A stretch of DNA of 64,000 nt from Kappaphycus alvarezii. Taxonomy: Eukaryota; Rhodophyta; Florideophyceae; Gigartinales; Solieriaceae. Shown here piece by piece: positions 36,060 to 47,458 of the stretch (positions are counted from its first letter, which is position 1; every line of letters starts with the position of its first letter). Under the pieces are notes generated by a model that was not told the DNA's origin, did no database searches, and worked only from the letters and a program-made list of their open reading frames with translations. Location: assembly GCA_002205965.3 (NCBI GenBank), contig NADL03000683.1, forward strand, positions 1,364,001 to 1,428,000, given 5' to 3'. Position numbers and translations under genes: made by a program.

Positions 36060-37233
36060 TCTGCCCTAATTTGGCGTGTACGGTACGACTTTGGAACTTT
36101 CCGCACTTCCTCAGGGCATACGAATCTTTGCCGTTCCATTGTATCCGCGTTCTTCCACAATCATATTGTCAATAATGACACAAGCTAGAAGATATCATTC
36201 AGCTCTGAGGGATCCAACCGCCGAGCCGGGACTGCGAGTATCTCATACTGTGCAAAAATAACCCAAACAGCCTTTCAACGCCCTTCGAGCAGACGCGTGC
36301 CCTCCATTTTAAAGCTTGGTCTTAAGCGATTTCGGATCAGGGTGTGGCTTAGCAAAGATGCGGAATCTTGGATATATTCTATCAGCAATAAAGAAAACCA
36401 ATCTATAACAGTTCCACAAATATTCGCCTCGGCTTGACAGGGGACCAGTTTTCGGTCCTGATGTAGTTAAAGAACGGGCTTTGGTTGACTATATACTTAT
36501 CATTTTCTGCTCCTGGTATTCCAAATAGAACATGCTACACCCACAGTTTATCGTTACAGACAGCTTCAAGCCGTAATTTGAGCTTTTCTTCTTTCCCAGT
36601 ATGCTGGCCTTGGTATGCCACCGGGCACTTTGCCACCTCCCAGCCAGAGCAGTCGACACTCCCCAAACACCGGGAACCCTATTTCAGCAAAGTCGGATTC
36701 AATAATTGTAATGTCACTGCAGTCCGGTCCGCGAAGATACTCCTCTCGGAAACCATCGATTATTAATGAGCAGAAGAGTTTCATAGATTGTATAATCAGT
36801 GCCCCAGACATTCTAAAATAGTCTACCAAGTTGCCAGCTGCTGCTCCAGAACAGAGCATTCGCAGCGCAGCGCAATTTTTTTGATCTGTGGTGGAGCTTG
36901 TACGTCCACAGTAGTCATTTGCTTCATAAAGAATTTATAGAGGCTACAAACGGAAGCTTGAATTCGCTCATAGATACTTCGTGAAATAGTAAGCGCCTTT
37001 CAAATTCTGCAGATGTGAATATTGGCTCCTCTGGACCTCAACGCTTGAAATAGTCTTTATCTAGTTTCTTTGCGCCGTCAACACGACCTATGTTTCTATT
37101 ACCACTTTTGCCGTCTCGATCCAGAGAAGTGTTTCTTCTTGGCACTATTAGCTATCACGTTGGTGGCGGCAAGTAAGACGCAAGAAACGGCAGTAACTGC
37201 ATCATCCGACGATGAAGTCTAAGTCTCCTCCAT
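36060..37233 (-). pseudogene. PIF/Harbinger transposase
   Basis: It starts near ATG 37233, followed by an early stop. The N-terminal helical region includes FERRF-ISRSIYERIQASV near 36940-37000. A frame at 36566-36859 then reads NLVDYFRMSGALIIQSMKLF, GFREEYLRGPDCSDI and IIESDFAEIGFP, after which the family has its GSVDC box. Further on: FGIPGAENDKYIVNQSPFFN near 36470-36530, then a GVERLFGLF box and a WIPQS segment near 36190. The order is diagnostic for the family. Many shifts and stops; the catalytic acidic residues cannot all be confirmed. Confidence 0.8.
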
Positions 37234-37670
37234 GGCTGCCAGCACTATGTCTTCACATCATCATTAACACAGTATGACTGAACCACTATGGAAACCAGTC
37301 AAACCGTGATTAAAAGCGGTCCGATGGGGGACCCAAAATTGAAGGAGGGGTCTGGGCACAAGGGGAGCAGTTGTGGTCCGGTTTGATTCCCCAATAAAAT
37401 TTGGCGGTCATTTTCTTCACAGAAAGAAGTAAATGGTCCGGTTCCCTTCCGCAAAAGAGATAGCCTGGTCGATCACAAGAATTTATTCATAAACGCAGTT
37501 TAAAACGCGGTTTGTACAACTCTGTAATAAAATTGGCTGCGTTGGCTCACTATAACGCAATAATCAAAAAAAAAGATATGAGTTTTTGCAACGAACGTCC
37601 TAATACTTCTTTTTATCATAGAAAAAGTAAAAAATAATTCCGTGGTAGTGTTACATAATGTAATGGTGAC

Positions 37671-37708
37671 GAGTAGAATATCACCTGTAAAAAGGTGATA
37701 TTCTACTC
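37671..37708. repeat. Perfect 16-bp inverted repeat (hairpin)
   Basis: The arms GAGTAGAATATCACCT (37671-37686) and AGGTGATATTCTACTC (37693-37708) are separated by GTAAAA. It lies about 20 bp upstream of the hAT relic. Like the hairpin at 30931 it is perfect within decayed sequence. Confidence 0.75.
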
Positions 37709-37724
37709 ATCCCCATAAACTTAA

Positions 37725-39567
37725 ATGTCGATGGCATTTTTTCTGGATCAGCTTGACGAACCGATCCGCTGGATCAGCGAACGCAGCACAAAAATGATCG
37801 ATCAAAGCAACCAATCCTTTGCAAGAGAAGAACACCAAAAGCGGATGTTCATCAGTACTTTACTACAACAACTTTGGGCGAAGAATGTCGAAAAATTGCG
37901 TCAAATTCCGTGCCACATACAGTATCAACGCTAAGACATCAGCACTTCGATTTCACGCTCGCGAAAAAGACATTCTGCTGGGTGCAAGCACCTAAACGCG
38001 GTTTTTGGGTAATGGCACAATGAAGGCCACAGTTGAATAACCAAAAAAGAGCATGCAGAACGTGTGACAAACAAAATTTTCCGATGGCTAATCAACCAAG
38101 CTTTCCTTTCAATTATAAAGGAGACAGAGAGTTCGTAAAGCTCATTTTTTTATTTGATGAGGACCTAAAAGTACCGTCCGAGTAAATGTGACCCGCAGAA
38201 TTAAATTGATGCATCAAGAACGGCGACTGCAGCTCAAATTGTTGCTCTCTAGCATTCCCGGCCAAATCAGTTCGAAACCGACGCGTGGTCCTTTAAAGTT
38301 TATAGGGTATATCTAGTCATTGCGCATTAGATTAGCGCAGATTGGACGTCGCAGTCCACAGGCTTAGACTTTGTGAGATACCAAACACCTCACACTGGGG
38401 AGGCTATATCGTAGCTTCTGCACGATATTATTTCATCATGGGATATGGGCGGAAAGGTTAAAGCAATCACGACAGATAACGCCAGTCATATGTGCAGCGG
38501 AATATCAAACTGCTCGCAAAGCTTATCTCTCACGGACAAAGTTCCGCGCATTTGGAACATTTTCACATTTGTTGTATTGCGCACGTCGTCAGTGTTGCAG
38601 TTGAAGATTGTTAAGTATGATAAGGACGGTTTAGCCTCTAAACGGTTACTAATCAACTCAATGAGGGCTTCCGTGAAGCGCCGTGGCCTTTTCGGATAGT
38701 TCAAAGTGGAACTCGGAGAGATGGTGCGATTGCCCGTATTGGACGTTGAGACTCGTTGGTATTCAACTTTTCATATGATCAAGATTGCTAATGCAGCACG
38801 CAGAGTTTTTAATGCAGTTTGTTGCCGAATAAGCGCTTTAGGCGACTTTAACGTCCGCGAAGCCGAGTGGGAAAGAGCGGCGAATATTTGCTCCTTTCTG
38901 GAAACTGCGGCCTCAGTAACGGAACTACAGCCCGGTCGACGTGCGTCACTTTGAGCCCGTCTCTGAAAGCATTTAATATTCTTAAGAAAAAGTGTGTAGT
39001 CACCGCAAATAGAGAGAACCAAATACTGGCTCCGATGGCGCAGACGATGCTGCATAAGCTGGAAACATACGAACGGCTTGTATGTTCTGATTTATCAAGG
39101 TCAGCCAGGGTCTTAGATCCCCTTTTCTAAGCTGACGTCATCAGTGACTCTGACTTGCTTAGACAATACGTAACAATTCCGGATCCTGGGCCAACCAGTG
39201 CACAGATATTAGAGGCTGCTGCGGTGAAGCAAACCCTTTTCGAGCATCTATTGGATTAGAACACTGCGTATGTTGTCGAGACCGATGGGATAGGGAAGTT
39301 TACTAGAGCTACATCATTTTCTAGTAGGGGTACAGATCCCTTAAATTGGTTGAAGGTAAACCATCTAAGGTACCCTAATTTTGCTACTCTTGTTAGGGAC
39401 GTTTTATTGGTTCAGGTGTCCCAGTTGCTGGTGAGAGTACTTTCTCCCAAGCAAACCGGGTGCCGAACGAGGCTCGCTTGCGGATGAGCGATGAAACTAT
39501 AACTGCTTTAGTGTTACTAAGTTTTGGAATAGGGTCTTTTCCTAAAGAAAAGTACATTTGTTTTTAG
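37725..39567 (+). pseudogene. hAT transposase
   Basis: A plus-strand relic of a hAT-family transposase. Segments in order: PHTGEAIS--LHDIISSWDM near 38390-38440, then GGKVKAITTDNASHMCSGIS (the hAT TTDNA-NM box with catalytic Asp). Next are RALINSMRASVKRR-like sequence near 38650, GEMVRLPVLDVETRWYSTFH at about 38715-38775 (DV-TRWNST box), EAEWERAANICSFLETAASV, and a C-terminal YPNFATLVRDVLLVQVS with a RLACG end (the dimerisation block, family: YP-la-lArd-ls-p-sS). An N-terminal frame starts at ATG 37725. At least six frame changes or stops. Terminal repeats and the 8-bp target duplication were not located. Confidence 0.85.
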
Positions 39568-39984
39568 AAACATTTACTGATCACGTCAATGGGTGCAAAG
39601 CACTAGTATTTTTGTGCAACCAATTGCCATAGGAGGCTAGAATTTCACATTTCTTTTAATGGATTACCAGTGAATAATGTCAGACGTACTGGCCCTGACG
39701 TGCCTCATGAGATCCAATGAATTTCTCACGGCTGCAGCCATGTCACGTTCTGCATAATAATATCTTATATCGGATTGCACCACTTCGTCCTTTTCGAAAG
39801 ATATTCATGTCGGCATATAATTGATTAGTATGGGTAGAAAAATGCGGTGCGTTTCCTCAAAAGTTAGGTACGCAGTGGAATAGGGAGTTATTAACGTTTA
39901 TTTACGGGTAGTGGCATATGGATTGAATAGCAATATATATGAGCGAGACATGTAACGCACTTATTTATGATAGCACTCCGACAG
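39568..39984. other. Intergenic, no gene
   Basis: Mixed sequence between the hAT relic and the GGTTCGG array. No domain on either strand. Confidence 0.5.
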
Positions 39985-40335
39985 TTATACGATCGGTTCG
40001 GCTTTTCGACCGAACTACCAGTTCGGTTTGACATCAGAGGTCTACCGATCGGTTCGGTTTGCCGGCAGTGGTCGAGCAACTGGTTCTGTTTTTATATATA
40101 ATAATCCTGGACCGGTTCAGCTTCGAGAATACAGCTATGGAAGCAAGCTCGAAAAGAATATGAGGGTTCAGCTAATAGCACAGTCCGTATCAACCGGTTC
40201 AGCACAAATTCATTGTACCTGGACGTAGTTCGGTTTTTCGTGAAGGTTTGAAGTAACCTGAGCGCTTACGGAACGTCATCAACTAGATTGATTGGTTATA
40301 AACCTTTACTAGGGTATGACAGTTCGGCTGTACAG
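39985..40335. repeat. Array of GGTTCGG-type heptamers
   Basis: About ten sites of the form (C/A)GTTCGG or CGGTTCAG lie within 350 bp, mostly in plus orientation, one inverted (GACCGAACT), with irregular 15-50 bp spacing. It precedes the Ty3/gypsy coding region and could be LTR or leader regulatory repeats, but no second LTR copy was found. Confidence 0.55.
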
Positions 40336-42555
40336 TAATTAGTGCGCCGTTTTTTTGGACCGTTTAGGGACCGTGTTCATCGTGATCTTCACATCTCTCG
40401 TGTTTTGGGTATGACTGTCCCATTAGGGATAACTTGCGCAAAACCGATCCCGAAAACTGCGGACTTTACGGCACCAATCAGAACGTGACAATTGGAGAAA
40501 AAAATTACGTTTGGGCAGACGGCGAGCCTTGGCCTTACTCATTTGTCATTTCGAGTGTACCTTACCCAACATGCTACGGTGGTTGGACGATTTGTTACTG
40601 CACAGCGATACAGTTAACGGACTTTTCATCGGTGGAGAGTTTCCTCCAGGTATGTTCAGAAAACTCTTTGCGCCTCTACCCTGCCAAGTGCATCCTCTTT
40701 GCCTCGTCAATTCGATGTTGTGGCCGCTTAATTTCAGCGGATGGTATCCAACATGATCCTCGCCGCCTCGACGAATTGCTTTCTATGCAGCCGCCAATCA
40801 CCGGGGCGCACCTTCGGCAATTTCTGTGTGGTCTGCAATGGTTGAGACCCAGTATTCCAGACTTTTCAAACTTGATAAGCTCATTACACGATTTCATGGA
40901 ATCCATCTACGATCGCCCCGGAATGCGCACCTCCGCCGCGGTAGCACGTGTTAAACTTGCTGCCATCTTATATTCAGAAAAAAACACTACGTATTACAAG
41001 ATTGCAAACAAGCTTTGGCTAAACAGGTTACTCTGAGCCATCGAGATGAATCACACCGGCTATCTGTTTACACCGACGCCTCCGAATTTTTTTGGTCCGG
41101 TATAGTCATTAAAATCCCACCCCTCGATCTGCTGCTGCCACATGCCGAACAGCGACACACCCTCCGGCATTTGGTTCTGGCCGCTTCAACAAAACTCACG
41201 TGGAATGGTGTACGATCGAAAAGGAGGCGTATGCATTACTAGCGACCCTACAAAGTGCCCATTGGCTTGTCTCTATGCCTTCAGGCTTTGGCCTCTGTAC
41301 ATATCCCAACAACCTAAAATTTTTATTCGATCACCTATCTGTGGTCCCTAACCTTTCAAAAACATCGGTACGTAAGATCACACGCTGGGCTGTAAGACTG
41401 AGCATGTATTTGTGTACTTGATTCCACATCGAAGGCGCCGAAAACGTGTGGGCAGACCTATTCTCTCGCTGGACATCTCCAAGCACTGTTCGCCGTCTTT
41501 TCCACATCCCCGCTCTACCTTCTTCATCTGATGATGACTTTGAATGGCCATCTGCAGATGAAGTCGCCAAATTACAAAGAGAGTCAGAATCAGAGAGGCC
41601 ACCTAACCTCTCTTTATCAGACGTATTATGGATGAACCCCGACGGGGCTATAGGGATCCCAGATTCGGCCACGGATTTCCAGTCGCGACTGTGTGTAATT
41701 CCCCATACGGGACCAAGTGGACATCACGGTTCCATCCCAACGGTATAGACGCTTCTAAAGCGCGGCTTTTGGTCAATGGACAACCGATCCTTTATACGTG
41801 CTTGCATACACTGTCTTTCAATAGTCGGAGGGGGAAATGTTCCACATCCTTTCGGACCTGCTGTCCATGAACCTGCACCAAATGACCTGTTACAATTCGA
41901 TTACCTGGAGATTGGGAAAAGCGGTACAGGTGAGAAGTATATTCTGCTTCTACGCGATGACCATTCCGATTATAAGTGGTTGTTCTCATTCCCAAGCACC
42001 GCTGCATAAAATTATACACACGCAATCATAGACTAGTGCGCAGCATTCTCCGTTCTGAACGGCCTAATGTCGGAAAGAACGACATATTTTCGAAACGAAA
42101 CCCTCCGCTTGATCTCTGAAGGCTTGAAGTGCCAAATCGTGCTTCAATATCGTATACGCCATGGCGCAACGAGGCTGTTGAGAGCCACGCTAAGGATTTT
42201 CTCCGCGTTTTTCGTGCTATGGTTTAAGAGTTGCAGATGGAACTTAACGAATGGCCGTATCTCGTCCCCTTGGTACAGGGCACCCTAAACAACACCCCTT
42301 CGCCGTATCGAAGATGATGATCTCCAATTAGTGCATTAACCGGGATGGATCCGTCTCCTCCTATTTCGACCTTCCTCAGATCATCTACTTGCAAACCAGT
42401 TACAATCACTTAACTGCAGCTCGAGCGCTCCGTTAATATCAATTATTTAAAGAAGGAGATTGCTGAGCTACACCCGCTGGTTCAAGAGGTGCTGAAGTCA
42501 AACCGAGACCGCTCTCGTAAGTCAACCTCCCGTGGGGTGTTCGCCAATTTCTGCC

Positions 42556-43457
42556 AAGGATGTAGTGAAATCCACGGGAAAACCTTTATAAAGGTATCAA
42601 AAAGAAGTGCCTAAGGCAATTAGTGGGAATAAGGTCGTGGACCGTGCAACTACAGGGCGTCCGAAGGACCCTCTTTCTCTTGAAGCCCTGTGAAGGGGAG
42701 TAGCCCGGTGTCTTTGGAGACGTGTGGTATAGACTTGATTAGCTAGAAAACACTGAAAGTATACTAGAAGGATGTGGTGCCAAAGGCGAGAGCTATAAGG
42801 ACGGTCTGGAAGACTGAGGTAAAGCGGCGGAGCCGGGGGCAAAAGAGCGAAGAGGCAGAAGCCGAGCGCGTAGCGACGGGCGAGGCTCTGCTAGGGGATC
42901 TCGATCCTTCCTCAGGGGACGGCGGTAAGCCTACGGAGTGTCGATACAAGTCCACGACGGGGAATGGTCACAAGGCCCAAAAGGCAAAAAATAAGGTGCG
43001 CAACACGCGCAACGAAAACGGGGAAAGGGGCGAAGCCTCGGGGTTGATCAAGAAAAGAGGCTACAAAACGGTGACCAAAGGGGATAAACAGGCAATAGCC
43101 AGCAACGCGGGAGCCGCCTCCGAGTTGGTAAAGGTGGGGCGCGAGGGTGGCAGCGCGGTTCATAGCCAAACCTTTGGTAGCTGTTTACTTTGGGCGCTAC
43201 TAGTTTCCCGTCAATAAATGAGAACTAAATACCAAGTTAGCATTTAGGCTGCTCTAAAGTTAGGACACGTGTCGACTAGTTATCTACAATACACTCAATA
43301 AATATCAGGGGCATTTGTCGGCCAGTGGCACCCCCCTATGGGTCCATGGCCCAGTAGATGCTTATACCTTCAGGACAGTAAGAATTAGTCGTCTTACAGT
43401 GATCGAACTTCGATCGCAAAATTGATCATCGATCCTATACAGTACACCCGGAAGGTC
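42556..43457 (+). mobile_element. Insertion splitting the gypsy integrase tail
   Basis: The gypsy reading leaves the conserved GVFANF-x-G segment near 42555 and resumes at GGFLIIAREDF near 43468. The intervening 0.9 kb has no counterpart in the family and is richer in GC and purines than its host. It contains one uninterrupted 147-codon frame (42774-43217). No terminal repeats or target duplication were recognised. It may be a separate non-autonomous element or a piece of an unrelated transposon. Confidence 0.5.
42774..43217 (+). CDS. Hypothetical basic ORF within the insertion
   Basis: I do not recognise this frame. It is open for 147 codons with no ATG near its 5' end (it opens just after a TAG and can start only at GTG). 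The composition is very hydrophilic and basic: RSRGQKSEEAEAERVATGE, NGHKAQKAKNKVRNTRNENG, KKRGYKTVTKGDKQA. The last 15 residues (SCLLWALLVSR) are hydrophobic. It is the only unbroken frame of its length within 10 kb of decayed transposons. It may be a gag-like basic domain, a fragment, or chance in purine-rich DNA. Confidence 0.25.
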   Translation: MVPKARAIRTVWKTEVKRRSRGQKSEEAEAERVATGEALLGDLDPSSGDGGKPTECRYKSTTGNGHKAQKAKNKVRNTRNENGERGEASGLIKKRGYKTVTKGDKQAIASNAGAASELVKVGREGGSAVHSQTFGSCLLWALLVSRQ

Positions 43458-43923
43458 ATTGCACTACAACGGGGGCTTTTTAATCATTGCAAGAGAGGAC
43501 TTCCACACTATCGAGAAACTTGCGCTACGATGGAGAGGTCCGAGACGCGTTATTAAGGCACGGAACGATTATTTTTATCAGATTGAAGACATCTGTAATG
43601 GGCATCTGGAAGACATCCATGATTCCAAACTGAATTTTTACTAGAACAGATCTTTAGCGTCCCCTCGGTAATGTCAAATATTGTCCCCTCTGAACGAGGG
43701 GTGCCTGTTCCAAATTTGATGGACCTCGAGGGCTTATCTTGATAACATGAAAGTACGTGTCCGCTTTCGTGGACTATCTCATTCTGAGGACAGCCTGGAG
43801 CCGCTACAGTTGATTCACGAAGAAGTACCTCAGATGTTACAACGCTTAATAAACCGCAAGAATACGCCTGTAGCACTTGCTATGAAGATAAGAAGTATTA
43901 TTAGTCTAAACATGGGAGTGTAG

Positions 43924-44315
43924 CAAGAGTTTGCTGCATCCCGGCTCTGAAATCTGAATTGTTTTCGTGGCTTAATACCCGGCTGTTGAGTAATGACCAT
44001 CAACTTCTACGTTGAGGGGCAATTTTTTGGTTAACTCTCCCGAATTTTGCTCTCCCTATTTCATTTTTTGGTTCCTTTTCCTCTCCATGATCCGTAATGT
44101 CTAAAAAATACATCGTCACAACTTTCACGCCCATACACTATAGTATAAGTAGCCCTTTTTACGAAAAAGAAACCTAGTATAGAGGGGTATCGGGCATCGA
44201 TCAAAAACCTCGCAAAACTTTAACTTACACAACGATACATTTAGCATGAAAAAATAGTAGAGTTATTCCTCTTGGCACCAACATTCCGCGAAACTTAAAA
44301 ATTTCACGCTTTGAC
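43924..44315. other. Intergenic, no gene
   Basis: AT-rich stretch between two gypsy relics, expected to include the 3' end of the first and upstream polyprotein of the second. No domain readable. Confidence 0.4.
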
Positions 44316-44775
44316 ATGAAAAATTTATGCTCATCCAGTGCACTCATATTTGATCTAGGAACCATTCTTCAACGACAACAAAAGAAATTTTCACTGGCAG
44401 AAGGATCAGGGTCCCGAAAACTGAACCCAAAGTATTGGGGACCATTCGAATTACTCAAGAAAATTAATGAATTCTCTTACCGACTGAAGCTTTCCCAGCC
44501 AGTGATTGCACGAAATATACAAGATGTTTTTTTGCCAGCCTTGCTGAAACATATTAACCTGGGAATTTCACCGTTATATCCTCCACCTCCTCCACTACAA
44601 TTCGAGGACAGACATGAGGAGCATGAAGTTGAAGCTATTCTCAGTCACAAAAAATCGGCGAAATAATGTAAGTATTTAGTCAAATGGAAAGGATATGACG
44701 ATCACGAAAACTCCTGGATATCTGAGCAGAATCTAGTTAATTGCCAGGACCTCCTACATTATTTCAAAATATAGT
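44316..44775 (+). pseudogene. Second Ty3/gypsy 3' end with chromodomain
   Basis: A 116-codon frame reads KLNPKYWGPFELLKKINEFS, YRLKLSQPVIARNIQDVF and a proline stretch, then RHEEHEVEAILSHKK. After one in-frame TAA it continues KYLVKWKGYDDHENSWISEQ and NLVNCQDLLHYF. EVEAIL, YLVKWKGY and ENSW are the hallmarks of a chromodomain at the integrase C-terminus of chromoviruses, which guides insertion into heterochromatin. It is a different, more recognisable lineage than the gypsy copy at 40.4-43.9 kb. Confidence 0.85.
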
Positions 44776-44797
44776 CGATTTTAATTCTTAGGGGGAG

Positions 44798-45269
44798 TGA
44801 TGCGGCGTAGACCACGTATGTACCTTTGAACACTCTTCACTGCCTGCTTTTCATTACAGTTCTTTTCTTTGCATTTTAGCTTTCCAAAGCACCATTTTTC
44901 ACCTGTTTGTCCTGAGATAATTAGGCTACTGGAATCAATAATGCTTACAGTATCTAGGTAACGAGATTAATGAAGAAGCCAATGGATAGCTTCCATTAAG
45001 TTTAGGTAATGTCAGTCTAGAATGATCCGGATTAGGGTACGACTTTCTGTCTCTGAGGGACTCAACCCCAATCTTTATGTAAACCCGGGTCTATGTCACA
45101 TCACTCAGTCGGGGAGGTAACCAACGAACCCAAGATTGCCTTTGTGCTCCTCGTATCCACCAGCAACACCCTGTAGGTAACTATCTACATCCTTCTGTTT
45201 CTTTTAAATGAATAAACTGATCTCAGGACCCTCATCTCAAATTAATTCCGCCTATAGGGTTGGATTACA
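44798..45269 (+). repeat. Probable gypsy 3' LTR
   Basis: A purine tract, AGGGGGAG, ends at 44797 just downstream of the chromodomain stop and is followed by TGATGCGGCG, the usual polypurine-tract/LTR junction of chromoviruses. The 3' border at GGATTACA (about 45269) is a guess. No second LTR copy is in the window to confirm it. Confidence 0.5.
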
Positions 45270-45904
45270 GTACAAAACTCACCAGGTAGCTCTAATCATA
45301 CCTTGGTCTCAAAATTTATGCAGTAGTTGTGGAACCGGGTGAATAATAAAAGGACATACTTTCATCATTATATTTCGAAGGCCATTGTCGCCACTCAATA
45401 AGTCAGGGCTAGAAGCATCGTTCAATAAAACTTTCTTCCTCGTAATTGGAATATTATGGGTCGATGACAGAAACTGCAGTACTTCGAGTACATCTGATAG
45501 CTTTACTTCAATCGATTATGAGCAATAAAGTGTTACTTGCTGGCCAACGTTTGTTGAGAATAGAACTGTAGACTTTTCTCGGTGAAAGATTCTTTTCTGT
45601 CAAGCTATGTGTTGAATACTTTCGATTCGACTGCCTAGCAGCTTTATATTACATAGACATGTTAAATTGGGGAAATACAGATCTCAATATCAGTAAACAC
45701 GACCACAGGAGTGCTGCAGAATTATTCGCGAGATGACACCTAGCATAACCATAAATCTATACGAATTCAAGTAACTTTCGAAAGATGAATAAAATCTTGC
45801 CCATCAATTCAAAAAACCTGTCAGGAAGGATTTTTTTTCTCAATTACGCACACACATCTTAACGAAACTCTCATACATCAGGTATTCCCCAAGAATTCAT
45901 TAAA
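45270..45904. other. Intergenic AT-rich, no gene
   Basis: Nothing recognised on either strand. Confidence 0.5.
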
Positions 45905-46222
45905 TGTAGACGACCTAGCCAAACCCCATTGGGCGCTTGGTGTGCAGGATGCACACTGATATAACCCGCAATTGACCTTTAGATTTGCCTTCATATATCC
46001 TCTTATTTTACTTGTTTGGTTTTTTACTTTTCTTCTTAACCCGCAGCAGTCCCGAGCAACAGCGTGGTGGAAAAAGCAAATTTGATAGTAAAATGTTGCG
46101 ATTGCATCAAAGCAGCGCCAAAGTGTCGCACTTACCAGTTGTCGAGGACGTGACTCGGGGTGTACACACCGGCCGTCGGTGTGTGTGTTTGTTTACCTTT
46201 CAGACAGAACAGTTGAACCACA
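45905..46222 (+). repeat. Solo LTR of the copia family
   Basis: A 318-bp sequence beginning TGTAGACGACC and ending GTTGAACCACA, aligned full length (plus strand) with the reverse complements of the LTRs at 10444-10764 and 17968-18272. No element body is attached on either side. It therefore arose by LTR-LTR recombination. An exact 5-bp target duplication is not evident (TTAAA on the left, ATTAT on the right). Confidence 0.85.
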
Positions 46223-47458
46223 ATTATGCATGAAGTAATAACTTCGTAAAGTGAATTAAAGCAACAAGGCATACGAAACAATTCAATCAATGAGTAGTTC
46301 CAATAATGAAATAAACGAACATATCACTATGGACCTGATGAGACATCGCTTAATTCCTTGATGTGCCTTTCAGCATTGACTCGTCCTATCTGAGACGTCT
46401 CCGAGCTTTTTTAAGCCTCATTGTTGGTTCCGAGATTCATTCTTGCACTAGCCTAAGAAAGGAGATTGAGTCTGTAAGAATATTGGTATGCGGAGGGGAA
46501 AGAGGATGGCACATTGAATTCAATGCACTTCGGTGGAGATCACTGCAGGGTTGCATACAAATGAGAGAAACTGGGACCTTTATTTAAAGATTTAAGTGGA
46601 CCGGCTACACAGACACAACCCGGGAAGGGTTTAATTGATGCTTACTTCAGCAACCCCCAATGGAATTTCGGCAAGCCGAGAAAGCAGCGGGTTGAAAACT
46701 CCGGGCGACGACGACAGCGACGAATTCTCCGATTGAGGTATCTTGAGTAACGCCAATAAGACAGCGCCAGCTGAGACCCCTCGCTTTCTGTGACAAAGAC
46801 AGCACTGGTTGAGCTCTGCAGGGTATGCTGAGCATTGCTGAGCCTGACCGAAGAGGACTGCCTTCCTTACACGCCTTTCCCAGATCGATCCACAGTGCAG
46901 TGCGAGCGAGGGATGGCAATCCAACCAGAGCGGCAAAAATAAAATCGACACATCGAGGGCTCTGAAGAGATAACGTGCTATCCGTAGGATCCTCTTAGCG
47001 TTTATGCCTCGCCGTCAGAGCTCAGCATGGCCTGGGCACCAGGCAATGTGGATCAAATATTGAAAGAGACCATCTGTAAAGGTTGAAAGTGAGAAAGTGG
47101 GGCTGGTTGACGAGGTTGAGAACAAGATTCAAGTTGAAGTGGGTTGTGAGCACGTTACTGACGTGGAACATTCGGTTAGTTCCTAGCAGTGTAGGTGGAC
47201 ATTCAGTAAACACGATACCTTCTCATTCAGGAAAAGTTTCTTCTTCTGTTGCAAGCAAACTGTTGCTTCCTTTGAGGATGTTTGCAGAACCGCTCAGTAT
47301 CTTGACAAACGATCTAATTAATTCTTTAAACATATTGCCGCGTCCTGAACCCTGACCTTAACTTAGAGGTTCGGAATCTCTTCCCCAGTATATAATACAA
47401 TTCAGCATGAGCCTTCAATCCCTCGTGACCCTTGCGTCGGCCCCCTAGACCCGCCCAT
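46223..47458. other. Intergenic, no recognised gene
   Basis: Several frames of 60-106 codons occur on both strands (for example 46631-46951 minus), but none shows a domain, codon pattern or transposon similarity that I can support. Confidence 0.45.

Larger units (their letters stand above)
40434..43923 (+). pseudogene. Ty3/gypsy polyprotein, RT to chromodomain
   Basis: This is the 3' two-thirds of a gypsy pol in the order RT, RNase H, integrase, chromodomain. RT: RWLDDLLLHSDTVNG near 40580 (catalytic DD), then LRLYPAKCILFASSI and GAHLRQFLCGLQWLRPSIPD. RNase H: SVYTDASEFFWSGIV at about 41060-41105, TWNGVRSKRRRMHY shadowing the E-K-Y-A-L box, and NVWADLFSRW near 41443. Integrase: RACIHCLSIVGGG (zinc region), NDLLQFDYLEIGKSGTGEKY, LLRDDHSDYKWLFSFPS (core), and SPWYRAP-like downstream. 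The C-terminal chromodomain pieces are at 43459-43644 (IAREDFHTIEKLALRWRG) and 43740-43923. Gag and protease are absent. A roughly 0.9-kb segment interrupts it at about 42556-43457. About ten frame changes. Confidence 0.85.

Noticed and set aside
39985..40335. GGTTCGG words as tRNA B boxes
   Set aside because: The pol III B box is GGTTCGANTCC; these sites lack the ANTCC half and no A box is correctly spaced.
45900..46227. Target duplication around the solo LTR
   Set aside because: The five bases on each side (TTAAA and ATTAT) do not match.
46631..46951. 106-codon minus-strand frame between solo LTR and RT tail
   Set aside because: No similarity to any transposon or host family that I know; overlapping frame of similar length suggests chance.
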